Both the position numbers and the translations under genes were made by a program. A model generated the notes under the pieces. That model searched no databases. It was not told where the DNA came from and saw only the letters and a program-made list of their open reading frames with translations. From Xenophilus sp003671765 (lineage in GTDB: Bacteria > Pseudomonadota > Gammaproteobacteria > Burkholderiales > Burkholderiaceae_C): a stretch of DNA of 64,000 bases. The first letter of the stretch is position 1; each line of letters starts with the position of its first letter. This document shows, piece after piece, positions 1-9,096 of this stretch. The stretch is from NCBI GenBank assembly GCA_051414805.1, contig CP166702.1:1736001-1800000 (forward strand). Direction: 5' to 3'.

Positions 1-262
1 GGACGGCAGCCACGAAGTGATCGACTCGGGCGAGCTGGCCTACCGCCACGAGCAGCAGGAGATCGACGACGACGAAGCCACGCGCGAGCACGGCGAGCTG
101 CGTACCGTGCGCGCCGCGCTGGCACGCCTGGACGACGGCAGCTACGGCGAATGCATCGACTGCGGCATCGACATCCCCTTCGCACGTCTGCAGGCCCAGC
201 CCGCCGCACTGCGCTGCGTGGCCTGTCAGGAAAAGGCCGAGCGGGGTGCGCAAGGCGCCTGA
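1..262 (+). CDS. DksA/TraR-family C4 zinc-finger protein, 5'-truncated by window edge
   Basis: The reading frame is open from base 2 and ends with TGA at 260-262, so the true start probably lies upstream. A GTG at 17 would give only 81 residues. The C-terminal half carries two cysteine pairs (CIDCG and CVAC) separated by about 20 residues, the C4 zinc finger of the DksA/TraR family, after an acidic helical stretch. DksA proteins bind in the RNA polymerase secondary channel; short relatives of this type are common in Burkholderiales and their roles vary. Assignment to the family is firm; function as a true DksA is not, because the N-terminal coiled coil cannot be seen. Confidence 0.8.
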   Translation, partial: DGSHEVIDSGELAYRHEQQEIDDDEATREHGELRTVRAALARLDDGSYGECIDCGIDIPFARLQAQPAALRCVACQEKAERGAQGA

Positions 263-285
263 CGCCCCGCCGCTTGCTGGGGGTC

Positions 286-346
286 TGCTATCGATTTCGT
301 AGCTATTCGCGCAGGAGCGCTGGGCGTTGCAGCCATTTTTCGCCTG
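286..346. repeat. REP-like intergenic repeat
   Basis: The intergenic stretch opens with TGCTATCGATTTCGTAGC and ends with AGCCATTTTTCGCC. This layout, a short palindrome around TCGAT followed some 30 bases on by AGCCATTTTT, resembles small interspersed repeats found between genes in Comamonadaceae. A partial second copy of the opening motif is at 3452-3479. Identification is from pattern memory only. Confidence 0.4.
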
Positions 347-431
347 AGGTGGCACGGCGGGCCGCGCGCCACCTGACCGGCATTGCGCCCGCGCCCGGCG
401 GCCCGCAGAATGACCGCGCTGGAGGCCGCCC

Positions 432-758
432 ATGATCCGCATCGGAACCCTGTGCTACGTCGTCGAAAGCTGCACCGCCAGCCCCGCCACCGAGCGTGCG
501 GTCGGCCGCATCGTCGAGGTCTGCTCCGCGCCCTACGAGGCGCCCAACCCCTGGCAGTACCTGCCCGGCACCTACTACGACGTGCTGTTCGAGGGCTGGA
601 CCTTCTATTGCCATGCCGACAAGCTGCGGCCGATCTCGGATCCGGATGCGGCGTCTTATTTCAAGCGCTGCGAGCGCGTCGCTGCGAGCGCGTCGCTGCG
701 GACCCTGCCCTGGTCTGATGCGGCATCGGTCGCGACGGACCCGCTGCCCCCGCGATGA
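432..758 (+). CDS. Conserved hypothetical protein, 108 aa
   Basis: ATG at 432 is preceded by GGAGG at a normal distance. The product is soluble, without a signal peptide or membrane segment. Residues about 35-65 are rich in Tyr, Trp and Phe and read like a small beta-rich domain, but I do not recognise the family. The C-terminal 26 residues follow a perfect 14-bp tandem duplication (668-695) whose length is not a multiple of three, so this tail may differ between strains. It stands alone between the zinc-finger gene and the convergent lipoprotein gene. Confidence 0.65.
   Translation: MIRIGTLCYVVESCTASPATERAVGRIVEVCSAPYEAPNPWQYLPGTYYDVLFEGWTFYCHADKLRPISDPDAASYFKRCERVAASASLRTLPWSDAASVATDPLPPR
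668..695. repeat. Perfect 14-bp tandem duplication inside a coding region
   Basis: The unit CTGCGAGCGCGTCG occurs twice head to tail and is followed by a further partial CTGCG. It lies within the hypothetical gene 432-758. Gain or loss of one unit shifts the reading frame of the last quarter of that gene. Confidence 0.85.
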
Positions 759-1898
759 TCAGCGGATCCCGACGCTAACGTGACCGTCGCGCGCACCGGC
801 AAGGGGCGGGGCGCCGAGCTTGAAGACCGGTGACGGTGCTCGGGGGATGCCGAGTGCAGCCGGCGCCGCCCCCGGTCCACCGGCTGCCGGTGGCTTGGCT
901 GACACGACCGTTGCGTGGAACGCCGCTTGGGTGGTACTGCTGAAACCATCGAGCAGCCGTTGAACCTCCGCTTCCTGCGGCCACGGCGTCCTGCGCACCG
1001 GTGTGCCGCCGGGCGGAAAGCCGAACGGATTGGCGGCGGCCGGAATGTCCGCCAGCGCGGAGGCAATCTGGCCCGTCGTCTGCGCAGGGGTGGGCGACTC
1101 GCGCAGCAGCCACCACAGCGCGCCGGCCTGTTGCGCTGTGACGGGGCCGGGCATTTGGAGAAGCGCGCCGAGCGCGCGCAGCATGCCCTGGTCCTGGACC
1201 TGCGCCACCAGTGCCGCGCCGCTAGCCGGGTCCGACGACGCTACCACTATGCCCTTCTTAATCGCTTCCTTGGCCAGGGCTGCGATGTGCATTGGCGCGC
1301 AAATGTTCTGGTGGTCGCTCAGCGCAGTCAGCGCGGACCCGTAGGTCATTGGCTCGATATCTCCCAGTGCCTGCCGGTGTGTGCTCAGCGCACGCGTGGT
1401 CAGTTCGCGCACTCCGTCAATGTTCTCGGCCGAAAACAGGAAGTTCTTGGTGTAAAGATCGAGCCCGGTGAACCCCAGTCCGGTCGCAATGGCCACATTG
1501 GCCACGGCGGTCTGGCCGGCGTGGTGCAGGGCCATCACCGAGGTGGACAGGGTCCCGACCGCGCCCACCACGTCGCGGCTAAAGACCAGCCATTTTTGGG
1601 TGTGCCCCGCAGTAGCGAAAAAGTCGCTGCAATTGGCGTAGACGAGCGTGAAGCCCAACTCGAGCATCAGGCGCGCCTTGTCGGCGTTCATGGGGTCGGT
1701 GCTGGCAGCGCTTTCGGCCGCGACGAAGTTCGGGATCAACCCGCTGGCCGGTGTTGTCGGCTGCGCCACCGCGCCCGTCGCGGCCACGACCGGAGGAGCG
1801 CCGCGCATGGTCGTGCAGGCTGGCAGCACGGCGGCGCAGGCCAGGGTGAGCGCGGACAGCGCGTGCGCGCGCAAATTGGTCGTGGGAGCGGCATTCAC
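759..1898 (-). CDS. Putative lipoprotein, 379 aa, coupled to metallopeptidase gene
   Basis: The start is GTG at 1898, in a GTGA overlap with the stop of the upstream peptidase gene, which implies translational coupling. The N-terminus has a hydrophobic stretch ending in a lipobox-like AVLPAC at about residue 28, so the mature protein is probably a lipid-anchored envelope protein. The rest is Ala- and Gly-rich with a Pro-rich C-terminus, and I recognise no domain. A longer open frame continues upstream in the same phase but lies wholly inside the peptidase gene and is a shadow. Because it is co-expressed with a secreted protease it may be a partner or chaperone, but that is a guess. Confidence 0.7.
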   Translation of the reverse strand: MNAAPTTNLRAHALSALTLACAAVLPACTTMRGAPPVVAATGAVAQPTTPASGLIPNFVAAESAASTDPMNADKARLMLELGFTLVYANCSDFFATAGHTQKWLVFSRDVVGAVGTLSTSVMALHHAGQTAVANVAIATGLGFTGLDLYTKNFLFSAENIDGVRELTTRALSTHRQALGDIEPMTYGSALTALSDHQNICAPMHIAALAKEAIKKGIVVASSDPASGAALVAQVQDQGMLRALGALLQMPGPVTAQQAGALWWLLRESPTPAQTTGQIASALADIPAAANPFGFPPGGTPVRRTPWPQEAEVQRLLDGFSSTTQAAFHATVVSAKPPAAGGPGAAPAALGIPRAPSPVFKLGAPPLAGARDGHVSVGIR

Positions 1899-3226
1899 GT
1901 CGTTGGTCCCGCGATCCAGATTTCGATGAGATTGCGATGCACGCGGCTGGCGACACGACCGCGCACCGCCAGCACGCGCACCGGGCCTGCCGCGGCTTCG
2001 AGCACTTTGGCCGCGGCCTCGGCGGACGCCTTGTCCTGCTCGCGGAAGTAGCGCACCTGATGCTCCGAGGGGATGGCCCGTTTGTTCTTGACGTTTTCGA
2101 TGTCCGGCACCATGAAACCGGCAGTGCGGCCTGACGCCTGGATACGCCGCGCCAGGCTGCGTTGCGATTCGCTGCCGAACTGAATGTAGAGCAGCGGCTT
2201 CTGCGCCACGGCGATGGTGCTGGTGCGGGTCTGCAGTGCGCCGGCCTCCGCGTCGCTGAGCGGCGATGCAGCCCGGGAGATCGCTTCGTCGACGACCTCG
2301 CGCGCGTTGGCGAACACTTCCCCGGCGGCGCCGGGGTAGGCCTGCCGCGCGCCCTGCTTGTCCTGCACCGACAGCACCAGGTTCTCCTGCGCAATAAAGC
2401 ACTTGCTTCGCTCCTTGCGGATGTAGGCCGCAGCCGGCATCGCGTACAGCATGATCGACCGGCGGTCCAGGGGCGACGCCAAGTCGACGCCTGGGCCGAT
2501 GCCGATAGCCCTCAGGTTGTTGTCGACCTTGGCCTTGTCCCAGCCCTGCCAAGCGAGGAAGACCTGGTACACGTCTGGCTCTCCAGCCTCGCCGGCCTCC
2601 CAGCGAATCTCGTCGAAGCATTCTTTGTGCTGGTGCTCGTGGTTGAAACCCAAAGCATGACCGAACTCATGCAACACCACCCCTTTCCACCGGGCCGGCA
2701 TCACATGCGGCCATTGAACGTCGAAGCGTTCGAAGTTCATCGACGGCTCGTTCGGCGGAAAGGACACCGTGTTCAGGCTGTCCTGCCCCAGTGCCGACCA
2801 GTAGCCGGGCTGGTTGAACCCGATCCGGATGTGGGCCGTGTAGTTCGTGTCCGCAGTGCTCCACGTTCGAGGTCGCCCGGGCGGCCCGAAGTCAAATTTC
2901 AGGTTTGCAGAGCGTCCCCACTCGGTCGCAACCTGCGCAATGGCCGCGTGCAGCGCGGGCGTGCCGCCGTTGAATGCCACCAAGATCGTGTCGCCTGCCG
3001 ACCAGCGCCGGCGGCTGATGATGAAGTCGCTTCGGGGCGAAGACAGCTTGGCTGCGGCCTGCTGCTCCAGCCCGTGCTGGCGGGCCAACCGTTCCGCCAG
3101 CGCAGGCGGGTAGTCGTCTACCCCGGTGGCAGGTGCGCTACGTTGCGCAACAGCGCCAGTCGCGGCTAGGCACAACGCCAGGCCGAGAGCGGCGCTTGGG
3201 CTGGCACGAAAGATCCGTGTGTCCAT
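1895..3226 (-). CDS. Secreted metzincin-type zinc metallopeptidase
   Basis: The 443-residue product starts with a signal peptide (cleavage near AVAQ, residues 1-28). At 186-196 it has HEFGHALGFNH, the elongated HExxHxxGxxH zinc motif with ligands His186, His190 and His196 and catalytic Glu187. A downstream SIMLYAMP segment fits the Met-turn that defines metzincins (astacin/matrixin side). The last roughly 150 residues contain no motif I recognise. It is probably exported to the periplasm or medium. The gene is first in a two-gene unit with the lipoprotein that overlaps it by 4 bp. The substrate is unknown. Confidence 0.88.
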   Translation of the reverse strand: MDTRIFRASPSAALGLALCLAATGAVAQRSAPATGVDDYPPALAERLARQHGLEQQAAAKLSSPRSDFIISRRRWSAGDTILVAFNGGTPALHAAIAQVATEWGRSANLKFDFGPPGRPRTWSTADTNYTAHIRIGFNQPGYWSALGQDSLNTVSFPPNEPSMNFERFDVQWPHVMPARWKGVVLHEFGHALGFNHEHQHKECFDEIRWEAGEAGEPDVYQVFLAWQGWDKAKVDNNLRAIGIGPGVDLASPLDRRSIMLYAMPAAAYIRKERSKCFIAQENLVLSVQDKQGARQAYPGAAGEVFANAREVVDEAISRAASPLSDAEAGALQTRTSTIAVAQKPLLYIQFGSESQRSLARRIQASGRTAGFMVPDIENVKNKRAIPSEHQVRYFREQDKASAEAAAKVLEAAAGPVRVLAVRGRVASRVHRNLIEIWIAGPTT

Positions 3227-3451
3227 CTGAGGCCTCCTGCATCGAGCCGGTCTGGCTGCGTCTGTTCTGCCGCTCCCCTATGGCTGGTGTTGTACGCGGC
3301 GGAACGCGCGCGCGCATGCCGCGTCGTGGGTACACAGGGCATGGGATGAATGAGACACTTGGGACGCCCAAGCACCGCCGAGTCGAAACGCTGCGAGCGA
3401 GTTTCGGCTCGGATTCAGGGGATGCTGCCCTCAGCTACGGCATCGTCGACC

Positions 3452-3479
3452 CGCTATCGAATTCGTAGCAAGTTGCGCC
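3452..3479. repeat. Partial second copy of REP-like motif
   Basis: CGCTATCGAATTCGTAGCAA matches the opening of the element at 286-346 in 16 or so of 20 positions, and is followed by a GTTGCGCC stretch comparable to the CTATTCGCGC of the first copy. The remaining part is not conserved. Confidence 0.35.
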
Positions 3480-3554
3480 TACACCACGCGATATGCGGGC
3501 CGATTTGGCACCTAACTGTGAGCGGTATGCGCAAGTGCCTTTAACGGCACTAAT

Positions 3555-3614
3555 CCGTTCACGCTGAACTTGTCGAAGCGCCGCGCAAGGCTTCGATAAG
3601 CTCAGCGTGAACGG
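3555..3614. repeat. 60-bp imperfect palindrome (REP/terminator-like)
   Basis: The left arm begins CCGTTCACGCTGAACTTG and the right arm ends with its near-exact complement, GATAAGCTCAGCGTGAACGG. Both arms contain TCGAAGC or its complement around a central CGCGCAAG loop. The arms pair over about 25 bases with few mismatches. It lies just beyond the 3' end of the leftward oxygenase gene (stop at 3642), so it can act as a transcript end or a REP-type target for gyrase or a REP transposase. Confidence 0.75.
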
Positions 3615-3641
3615 TGCTTGTCTATGGAGTGCGAGGCCGTC

Positions 3642-4664
3642 TCAGAGCACCTCGTCCCGCAACTGCGGAAACACCTTCGACACCTTGGCCAGCAGGTAGT
3701 CGCCGTAGCGGCCGTTGAAGGCATGCACATTGGCGCGGTCCCAGCGCAGGGCGCTGTCGTCCAGGGCCTGGGCGCCGGCCAGTCCTTCGATGCGCTGCAC
3801 GCGGGCCTCGAAGTGGGGGTCGAAGAAGAGCGGGAAGGACAGCCGGTCGCGCCCCGAGGTGTTGCGCTTGACGCGGTGCGGTGTCGACTTGTAGAGCCCG
3901 CCGGTCATGCGATCCAGCATGTCGCCGATGTTGCACACGAAGGTGCCAGGCACGGGCGGCGCGTCGATCCAGCCTGCGGGCGTGTGCACGGCCAGGCCGC
4001 CGACGTCGTCCTGGTGCAGCACGGTGAGCAGGCCGTAATCGGTGTGCTCGCCCACGCCCCAAATGGGCTGGTTCGGCACGTCCAGGCCCTCGGGCACCGG
4101 CTGGCTCGGATAGTTGAAGAGCCGCAAGAGGATCAGCGGGTCGGCCGTGTAGCGGTCGGCGAAGTACGTGGCGGGCAGGCCCAGGCTGAGCGCGATGCCT
4201 TCCATCAGCCGATGGCCCAGCTGCGTGACGGCCGCCATGTAGTCGAGGAGGGTCTGGCGGAAGTCTTCCAGGCCGGGCGCGTCGGGGAAGAGGTTGGCGC
4301 CGTGCGCCGGCCAACGCGCCGCCACGCGCGGATCGTGGGCCGGCAGTTCGGTGCCGAGGTACAGGCCTTCCTTCCAGTCCGGCCGGCCCGAGGTCAGCTC
4401 GCCGCCCAGCGGGAAGTAGCCGCGCCAGGCGCGTCCGCCCAGGGCCATGCGCCATTGCATCTTGGTGGCCTCGGGCAGGGCGAAGAAGCGGTGGCTCAGC
4501 GTTTCGAGCCGCTGCACCAGGGCCGCGTCGACGCCGTGGTGCGCGACGTAGAAGAAGCCGTGCGCACGGCAGGCCTCGCCGATCTGTGCGGCGACGGCCT
4601 CGCGGCCCGGGCCGCCGGCCACCAGCGGCGCGACGTCGATGACGGGGAGTGCGGATGCGGTCAT
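3642..4664 (-). CDS. Isopenicillin N synthase-like 2-oxoglutarate/Fe(II) oxygenase
   Basis: The 340-residue product has an N-terminal DIOX_N-type region (PVIDVAPL at 7-14, HGFFYV at 35-40) and a C-terminal double-stranded beta-helix. The iron triad is His207-x-Asp209 (GEHTDYG) and His263 (STPHRV). The R-x-S motif that binds 2-oxoglutarate is at Arg274-Ser276. Length and motif spacing are normal for the family, so it should be an active soluble oxygenase. The gene ends 10 bp before the ATPase gene of an amino-acid transporter on the same strand, so the substrate may be an imported amino acid or derivative; this is inference from position. Confidence 0.88.
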   Translation of the reverse strand: MTASALPVIDVAPLVAGGPGREAVAAQIGEACRAHGFFYVAHHGVDAALVQRLETLSHRFFALPEATKMQWRMALGGRAWRGYFPLGGELTSGRPDWKEGLYLGTELPAHDPRVAARWPAHGANLFPDAPGLEDFRQTLLDYMAAVTQLGHRLMEGIALSLGLPATYFADRYTADPLILLRLFNYPSQPVPEGLDVPNQPIWGVGEHTDYGLLTVLHQDDVGGLAVHTPAGWIDAPPVPGTFVCNIGDMLDRMTGGLYKSTPHRVKRNTSGRDRLSFPLFFDPHFEARVQRIEGLAGAQALDDSALRWDRANVHAFNGRYGDYLLAKVSKVFPQLRDEVL

Positions 4665-4674
4665 GGCGTGTGTC

Positions 4675-5414
<740 letters not shown>

Positions 5415-5418
<4 letters not shown>

Positions 5419-6131
5419 GCGGTGCCTCCGGCTGCGGGCGCGGTGCGCGCGGACGTGCGGCGCGCCAGCCGGCGTTCCAGCCAGTACGCGAAGCGCGACA
5501 GCCCGAAGCACATCACGAAGTAGCTCAGGCCCAGGATGGCGTACACCTGCGCCGGCTTGGTGAACACCTGGGTGTTGATCTGCGTGGTGATGAAGGACAG
5601 CTCGGCCAGGCCGATGATGTAGCCCAGCGAGGTTTCCTTGATGGTGGAGACGAACTGGTTCACCAGCGAGGGCAGCATGCTGCGCAGCGCCTGCGGCAGC
5701 ACCACGAAGCGCATGGCGCGGCCGTAACCCAGGCCCAGTGCGCGGGCGCATTCCATCTGCCCCTTGGGCAGGCCCTGGATGCCCGCGCGCACGATCTCGG
5801 CCAGGTACGCGGCATCGAACACCACGAGCGCGATGAGCATGGTGGCGAACTGGTCGGTCTTCACGCCCGTCACGCTGGGCAGGAAGAAGTAGGCCCAGAA
5901 CACCACCATGAGCAGCGGCACGCCGCGCACCACGAAGACGAATGCCGTCACCGGCCAGCGCAGCCAGCGCCACGGGCTCACGCGCGCCAGGCCGAAAGCG
6001 ATGCCCAGCGGCAGCGCCAGCACCAGCCCGCAGGCCGCGAGAATCAGCGTGAGCGCCAGGCCGCCCAGCGGGCCGTTGGGGTACTGGCCGATCAGGAAGT
6101 AGAGCCAGTAGGTCTGGACGATCTCGAGCAT
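5415..6131 (-). CDS. Polar amino-acid ABC transporter, permease subunit
   Basis: This is a 238-residue inner-membrane protein with about five hydrophobic segments and the family's EAA-loop region near residues 125-150 (AEIVRAGIQGLPKGQMECARALG), typical of HisM/GlnP-type permeases. It overlaps the ATPase gene by 4 bp and follows a second permease gene by 9 bp, so the transporter has the usual heterodimeric membrane core. Confidence 0.92.
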
Positions 6132-6140
6132 CGCGGGCCT

Positions 6141-6836
6141 TCAGGCGGTGCGCACGGGCCAGCGGTGGTGGTACCACGCCGCCAGGCCCGTGATGGCGAG
6201 CGACACGCTCAGGTAGGCGGCGGTGGCGAAGGCGAAGGACTCGAAGCTGCGGAAGGTGGCGCTCTCCACCTGCCCGGCCTGGTACATCAGCTCGGCCACG
6301 CCGACCACGGTGGCGATCGAGGTGTTCTTCCACAGGTTGAGCGTCTGCGAGATGAGCGGCGGCACTGTCACCCGCAGCGCCTGCGGCAGGATCACGCGCC
6401 GCATCGTCGCCAGGAAGCCGAAGCCGAGCGCGCGCCCGGCCTCCATCTGCACGGCGGGGATGGCGCGGATGCCGCTGCGGATGTCCTCGGCCATGTAGGC
6501 CGCCGTGTAGAGGGCCAGCGCGATCACGGCGCTGATGGCTTCCACCTTGCCGGCGTAGAGCCGTTCCTTCAGCGTGTCGGGCAGCAGCTCGGGCGCGCCG
6601 AAGTACCAGAACAGCATGTGCGCCAGCAGCGGTATGTTGCGGATCAGCTCGACGTAGCCGAAGCCGATGGCGCGCAGGATGGGCACGGGCGACAGGCGCA
6701 GCAGCGCGACGACCGTGCCCAGCGGCAATGCGATCACGAAAGCGGCTGCCAGCAGTTGCAGCGAGAGCAGCAGCCCGGCCACGAGCATGTCGTGGTACTG
6801 GCCGTGCAGCAGCAAGGAGAAATCGAAGACGGGCAT
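6141..6836 (-). CDS. Polar amino-acid ABC transporter, permease subunit
   Basis: The 231-residue protein is a paralogue of the neighbouring permease. Hydrophobic segments begin around residue 15, and the EAA-type loop (AEDIRSGIRAIPAVQMEAGR) lies in the second half. It is the first of the two membrane subunits in the operon, about 100 bp downstream of the binding-protein gene. The intervening space can form a small stem-loop. Confidence 0.92.
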   Translation of the reverse strand: MPVFDFSLLLHGQYHDMLVAGLLLSLQLLAAAFVIALPLGTVVALLRLSPVPILRAIGFGYVELIRNIPLLAHMLFWYFGAPELLPDTLKERLYAGKVEAISAVIALALYTAAYMAEDIRSGIRAIPAVQMEAGRALGFGFLATMRRVILPQALRVTVPPLISQTLNLWKNTSIATVVGVAELMYQAGQVESATFRSFESFAFATAAYLSVSLAITGLAAWYHHRWPVRTA

Positions 6837-6902
6837 GGACGCGGGGCGCTGGCGGCCGATGGTAGGCCCATCGGCGCGCTGCAGCGTGCGACATCAGGCC
6901 GT

Positions 6903-6920
6903 CCGCACGCCCGTGTGCGG
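6903..6920 (-). other. Possible intercistronic stem-loop in ABC transporter operon
   Basis: CCGCAC and GTGCGG form a six-base G/C stem around a six-base loop, with no following T-run. It sits between the binding-protein gene and the first permease gene. Such stems often protect the upstream message so that the binding protein is made in excess. The assignment is by position and pairing only. Confidence 0.35.
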
Positions 6921-6940
6921 GCAGCCCGGGTGCGACAGGG

Positions 6941-7771
6941 TCAGCCGTCGATCTTGTCGCTTTCGAGCTTGAAGCTGCGCTTCTCGAAGCCCGAGGCGGT
7001 CTTCGGGCCGTACCACTTGAGGAAAATCTTGTCGGCTTCGCCCGACTTCTCCAGTTCGCGCAGGGTGTCGTCCACCACGGCCTTGAGCGCCGGCTCGCCC
7101 TTCTTGATGCCGATGGCCAGGGCCTCGGTGCTCAGGTTCTGCGGCAGCACGGTGTAGCGCGCCTTCTGCGGGCCCAGCTTGGCATAGCTGCGCAGCAGCG
7201 CGGCCTCGTCGTCGACGTACCCCACGCCCTTGCCCTGCTGCAGCGCCTGGAAGGCCTGCTGGCTCGTGTCGAAAGTGACCACCTCGACGTTGGGCACGGC
7301 CTTGCGGATGTTGGGCTCCTGGGTGCCGCCGCGGATGGTCAGTACCTTCTTGCCGGCCAGGCCCGCGACGTCGGCGATGCCGCTGTCCTTCTTCACGATG
7401 GCCTTCTGGCCGGTGACGAAGGTGGTGAGCGAGAAGTCGATCTGCGCCTCGCGCTCCTTGTTGTGCGTGAGGCCGGCCGCGATCAGGTCCACGTGGCCCT
7501 GCTGCAGCTCGGGAATGCGCGCGGCCACGGCGATCTGCTTGAGCACCGGCTTGACGCCGATCTTCCTGGCGATGGCATTCACCAGGTCCACCTCGTAGCC
7601 GATGATCTCGCGCGTCTTGGGATCGATGAAGGTGGCGGGCTCGTCGGTGCCGAGCACGCCGACGACGAGTTCGCCCTTCTTCTTGATGTCGGCCAACTGG
7701 TCGGCCTGGGCGACGCCGGCCCACAGCAGCGAGGTGGCCACGACGGTGGCTCCGAGGATGGCATGGCGCAT
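6941..7771 (-). CDS. Periplasmic amino-acid-binding protein of ABC transporter
   Basis: The 276-residue product begins with a signal peptide (cleavage after GVAQA, about residue 23) and has the family-3 solute-binding fold: GELVVGV near the mature start, GYEVDLVNAIA, and LTHNKEREAQIDFS, the usual ligand-pocket signature. ATG at 7771 is preceded by AAAGGAGA; longer in-phase starts upstream are not needed. It heads a leftward operon with two permeases, an ATPase and a 2-oxoglutarate oxygenase. Confidence 0.93.
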   Translation of the reverse strand: MRHAILGATVVATSLLWAGVAQADQLADIKKKGELVVGVLGTDEPATFIDPKTREIIGYEVDLVNAIARKIGVKPVLKQIAVAARIPELQQGHVDLIAAGLTHNKEREAQIDFSLTTFVTGQKAIVKKDSGIADVAGLAGKKVLTIRGGTQEPNIRKAVPNVEVVTFDTSQQAFQALQQGKGVGYVDDEAALLRSYAKLGPQKARYTVLPQNLSTEALAIGIKKGEPALKAVVDDTLRELEKSGEADKIFLKWYGPKTASGFEKRSFKLESDKIDG

Positions 7772-7909
7772 GGACTTCTCCTTTGGAATGCGTTCAGGGG
7801 GTGAAGCGTAGCAACTCGGCCCGAAGTAATGAAATAGAACTTTCAAATATGCAAATCCGTATGAGGCTGGCGTAGGAAGGGCGGGGCGAGGTCCGCGGAC
7901 AATCGCTCC

Positions 7910-8314
7910 ATGCAGATCCAGGACAAGCCTCCCTTCGACACGCCCTTCGAGTGGATCGGCGGCGAGGACAAGGTGCACCAGCTCACCGAGCGCTTCTATG
8001 ACCTGATGGACCTCGAGCCCGGCTATGCGGCCCTGCGCGCTGCACACGGGCCCAGCCTGGACAACGCGCGCCAGCGGCTGTTCTGGTTCCTGTGCGGCTG
8101 GCTCGGCGGCCCGCAGCACTACACCGACCGCTTCGGCCATCCCATGCTGCGCGCCCGGCACATGCCTTTCCCCATCGGCATCGCCGAGCGCGACCAGTGG
8201 CTGGCCTGCATGGACCAGGCGATGGGCGAGACCGGCGTGCCGGAGGACCTGCGCGCGCGCCTGCGCCAGTCCTTCTTCCAGACCGCGGACTGGATGCGCA
8301 ACAAGGGCGCGTAG
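7910..8314 (+). CDS. Group II truncated haemoglobin
   Basis: The 134-residue protein has the compact 2-over-2 globin sequence of group II: a TERFYDLM helix at about 26-34, the FLCGWLGGP stretch at about 60-68, the LRARHMPFPI segment with proximal His84, and Trp97 at the conserved G8 position. Such proteins bind oxygen, nitric oxide or sulfide in the cytoplasm and are linked to redox protection. It is divergent from the transporter operon and stands alone. Confidence 0.92.
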   Translation: MQIQDKPPFDTPFEWIGGEDKVHQLTERFYDLMDLEPGYAALRAAHGPSLDNARQRLFWFLCGWLGGPQHYTDRFGHPMLRARHMPFPIGIAERDQWLACMDQAMGETGVPEDLRARLRQSFFQTADWMRNKGA

Positions 8315-8323
8315 GGCGCCGGT

Positions 8324-8992
8324 TCAGCGCCCCACCGGCGCCAGCAGCACCACCAGCGCGCCGGCGCCCCCTTCGGCGGGCTTGGCCTGCACGAAGGCCA
8401 GCACCTCCTTCTTCTGGATCAGCCAGCGCTGCGCCTTGGTCTTGAGCACGGGCTGCTTGCCGGGCGAGCCGAGGCCCTTGCCGTGCACGACCCGCACGCA
8501 GCGCACGCCCTGGCGGTGGGCGGTGCGGACGAAGGCGGCCAGCGCCTCGCGCGCCTCGTCGCTGCGCAGGCCGTGCAGGTCGAGCTCGCGCTGGATCGAC
8601 CAGTCGCCGGCGCGCAGCCTGCGCGTGACGTCGGTGCCCACGCCGGGACGGCGGAAGCTCATCTGGTCGTCGGCATCGAGCAGGGTGGTGACGTCGAACT
8701 CGTCGGACAGCGCCTCGCGCAGCGCCTGCGCCTCGTCGCGCTGGTGCTGCACGGCCACCGGCGCCGGCGGCGCGGGCGCCAGGTGCACGATGGGCTTGCT
8801 GCGCAGCGGGCGCGTGGCGCCGGTGTCTGCGCCCACGGCGCGGGCGAACAGGTTCTGCTCGGCCTGGCGCTGCTTCTCGGCGGCCGCGCGCGCGGCGGCT
8901 TCGGCCGCTTCGCGCTCGCGCGTCTCGCTCAGGGCGCGCTGGACCTGCTTGAGGTCGGCCAGGCTCTTGAGGGGAAGGGTGGGGCGGGGCAT
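8324..8992 (-). CDS. Smr-domain protein
   Basis: The 222-residue protein has a long charged helical N-terminal half (Glu/Ala/Arg-rich, about 10-60) and a C-terminal Smr domain with the LDLHGLR motif and HGKGLGSPG, the usual pair for this MutS2-type nuclease fold. ATG at 8992 (MPRPTLPLKS) was chosen over an upstream in-phase start that would add a low-complexity stretch. Smr proteins cleave or nick nucleic acids; stand-alone forms in proteobacteria have been tied to ribosome and mRNA quality control. It ends 9 bp from the convergent globin gene. Confidence 0.88.
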   Translation of the reverse strand: MPRPTLPLKSLADLKQVQRALSETREREAAEAAARAAAEKQRQAEQNLFARAVGADTGATRPLRSKPIVHLAPAPPAPVAVQHQRDEAQALREALSDEFDVTTLLDADDQMSFRRPGVGTDVTRRLRAGDWSIQRELDLHGLRSDEAREALAAFVRTAHRQGVRCVRVVHGKGLGSPGKQPVLKTKAQRWLIQKKEVLAFVQAKPAEGGAGALVVLLAPVGR

Positions 8993-9096
8993 GGGACGGG
9001 CCGGACAGGAGTCGTTGCTCGGCGCCCCCGGAAGGCGCCGGGGCGCGTTCGCCGGGGCGGCGCGCCGTCGGCCAGCGTAACCCAAACCGGCGCCGC

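Larger units (their letters stand above)
3227..3641. other. Intergenic region with two repeat elements
   Basis: No convincing gene is present. The small open frames here are out of phase and lack ribosome binding sites. The stretch contains a partial REP-like motif at 3452-3479 and a long palindrome at 3555-3614. The promoter of the leftward metallopeptidase gene must lie near 3230-3290, but no clear -35/-10 pair was seen. Confidence 0.6.

Noticed and set aside
915..2051. Plus-strand open frame of 378 codons opposite the lipoprotein and peptidase genes
   Set aside because: Arg/Gly/His-rich translation with no motif; it is the antisense shadow of high-GC coding DNA.
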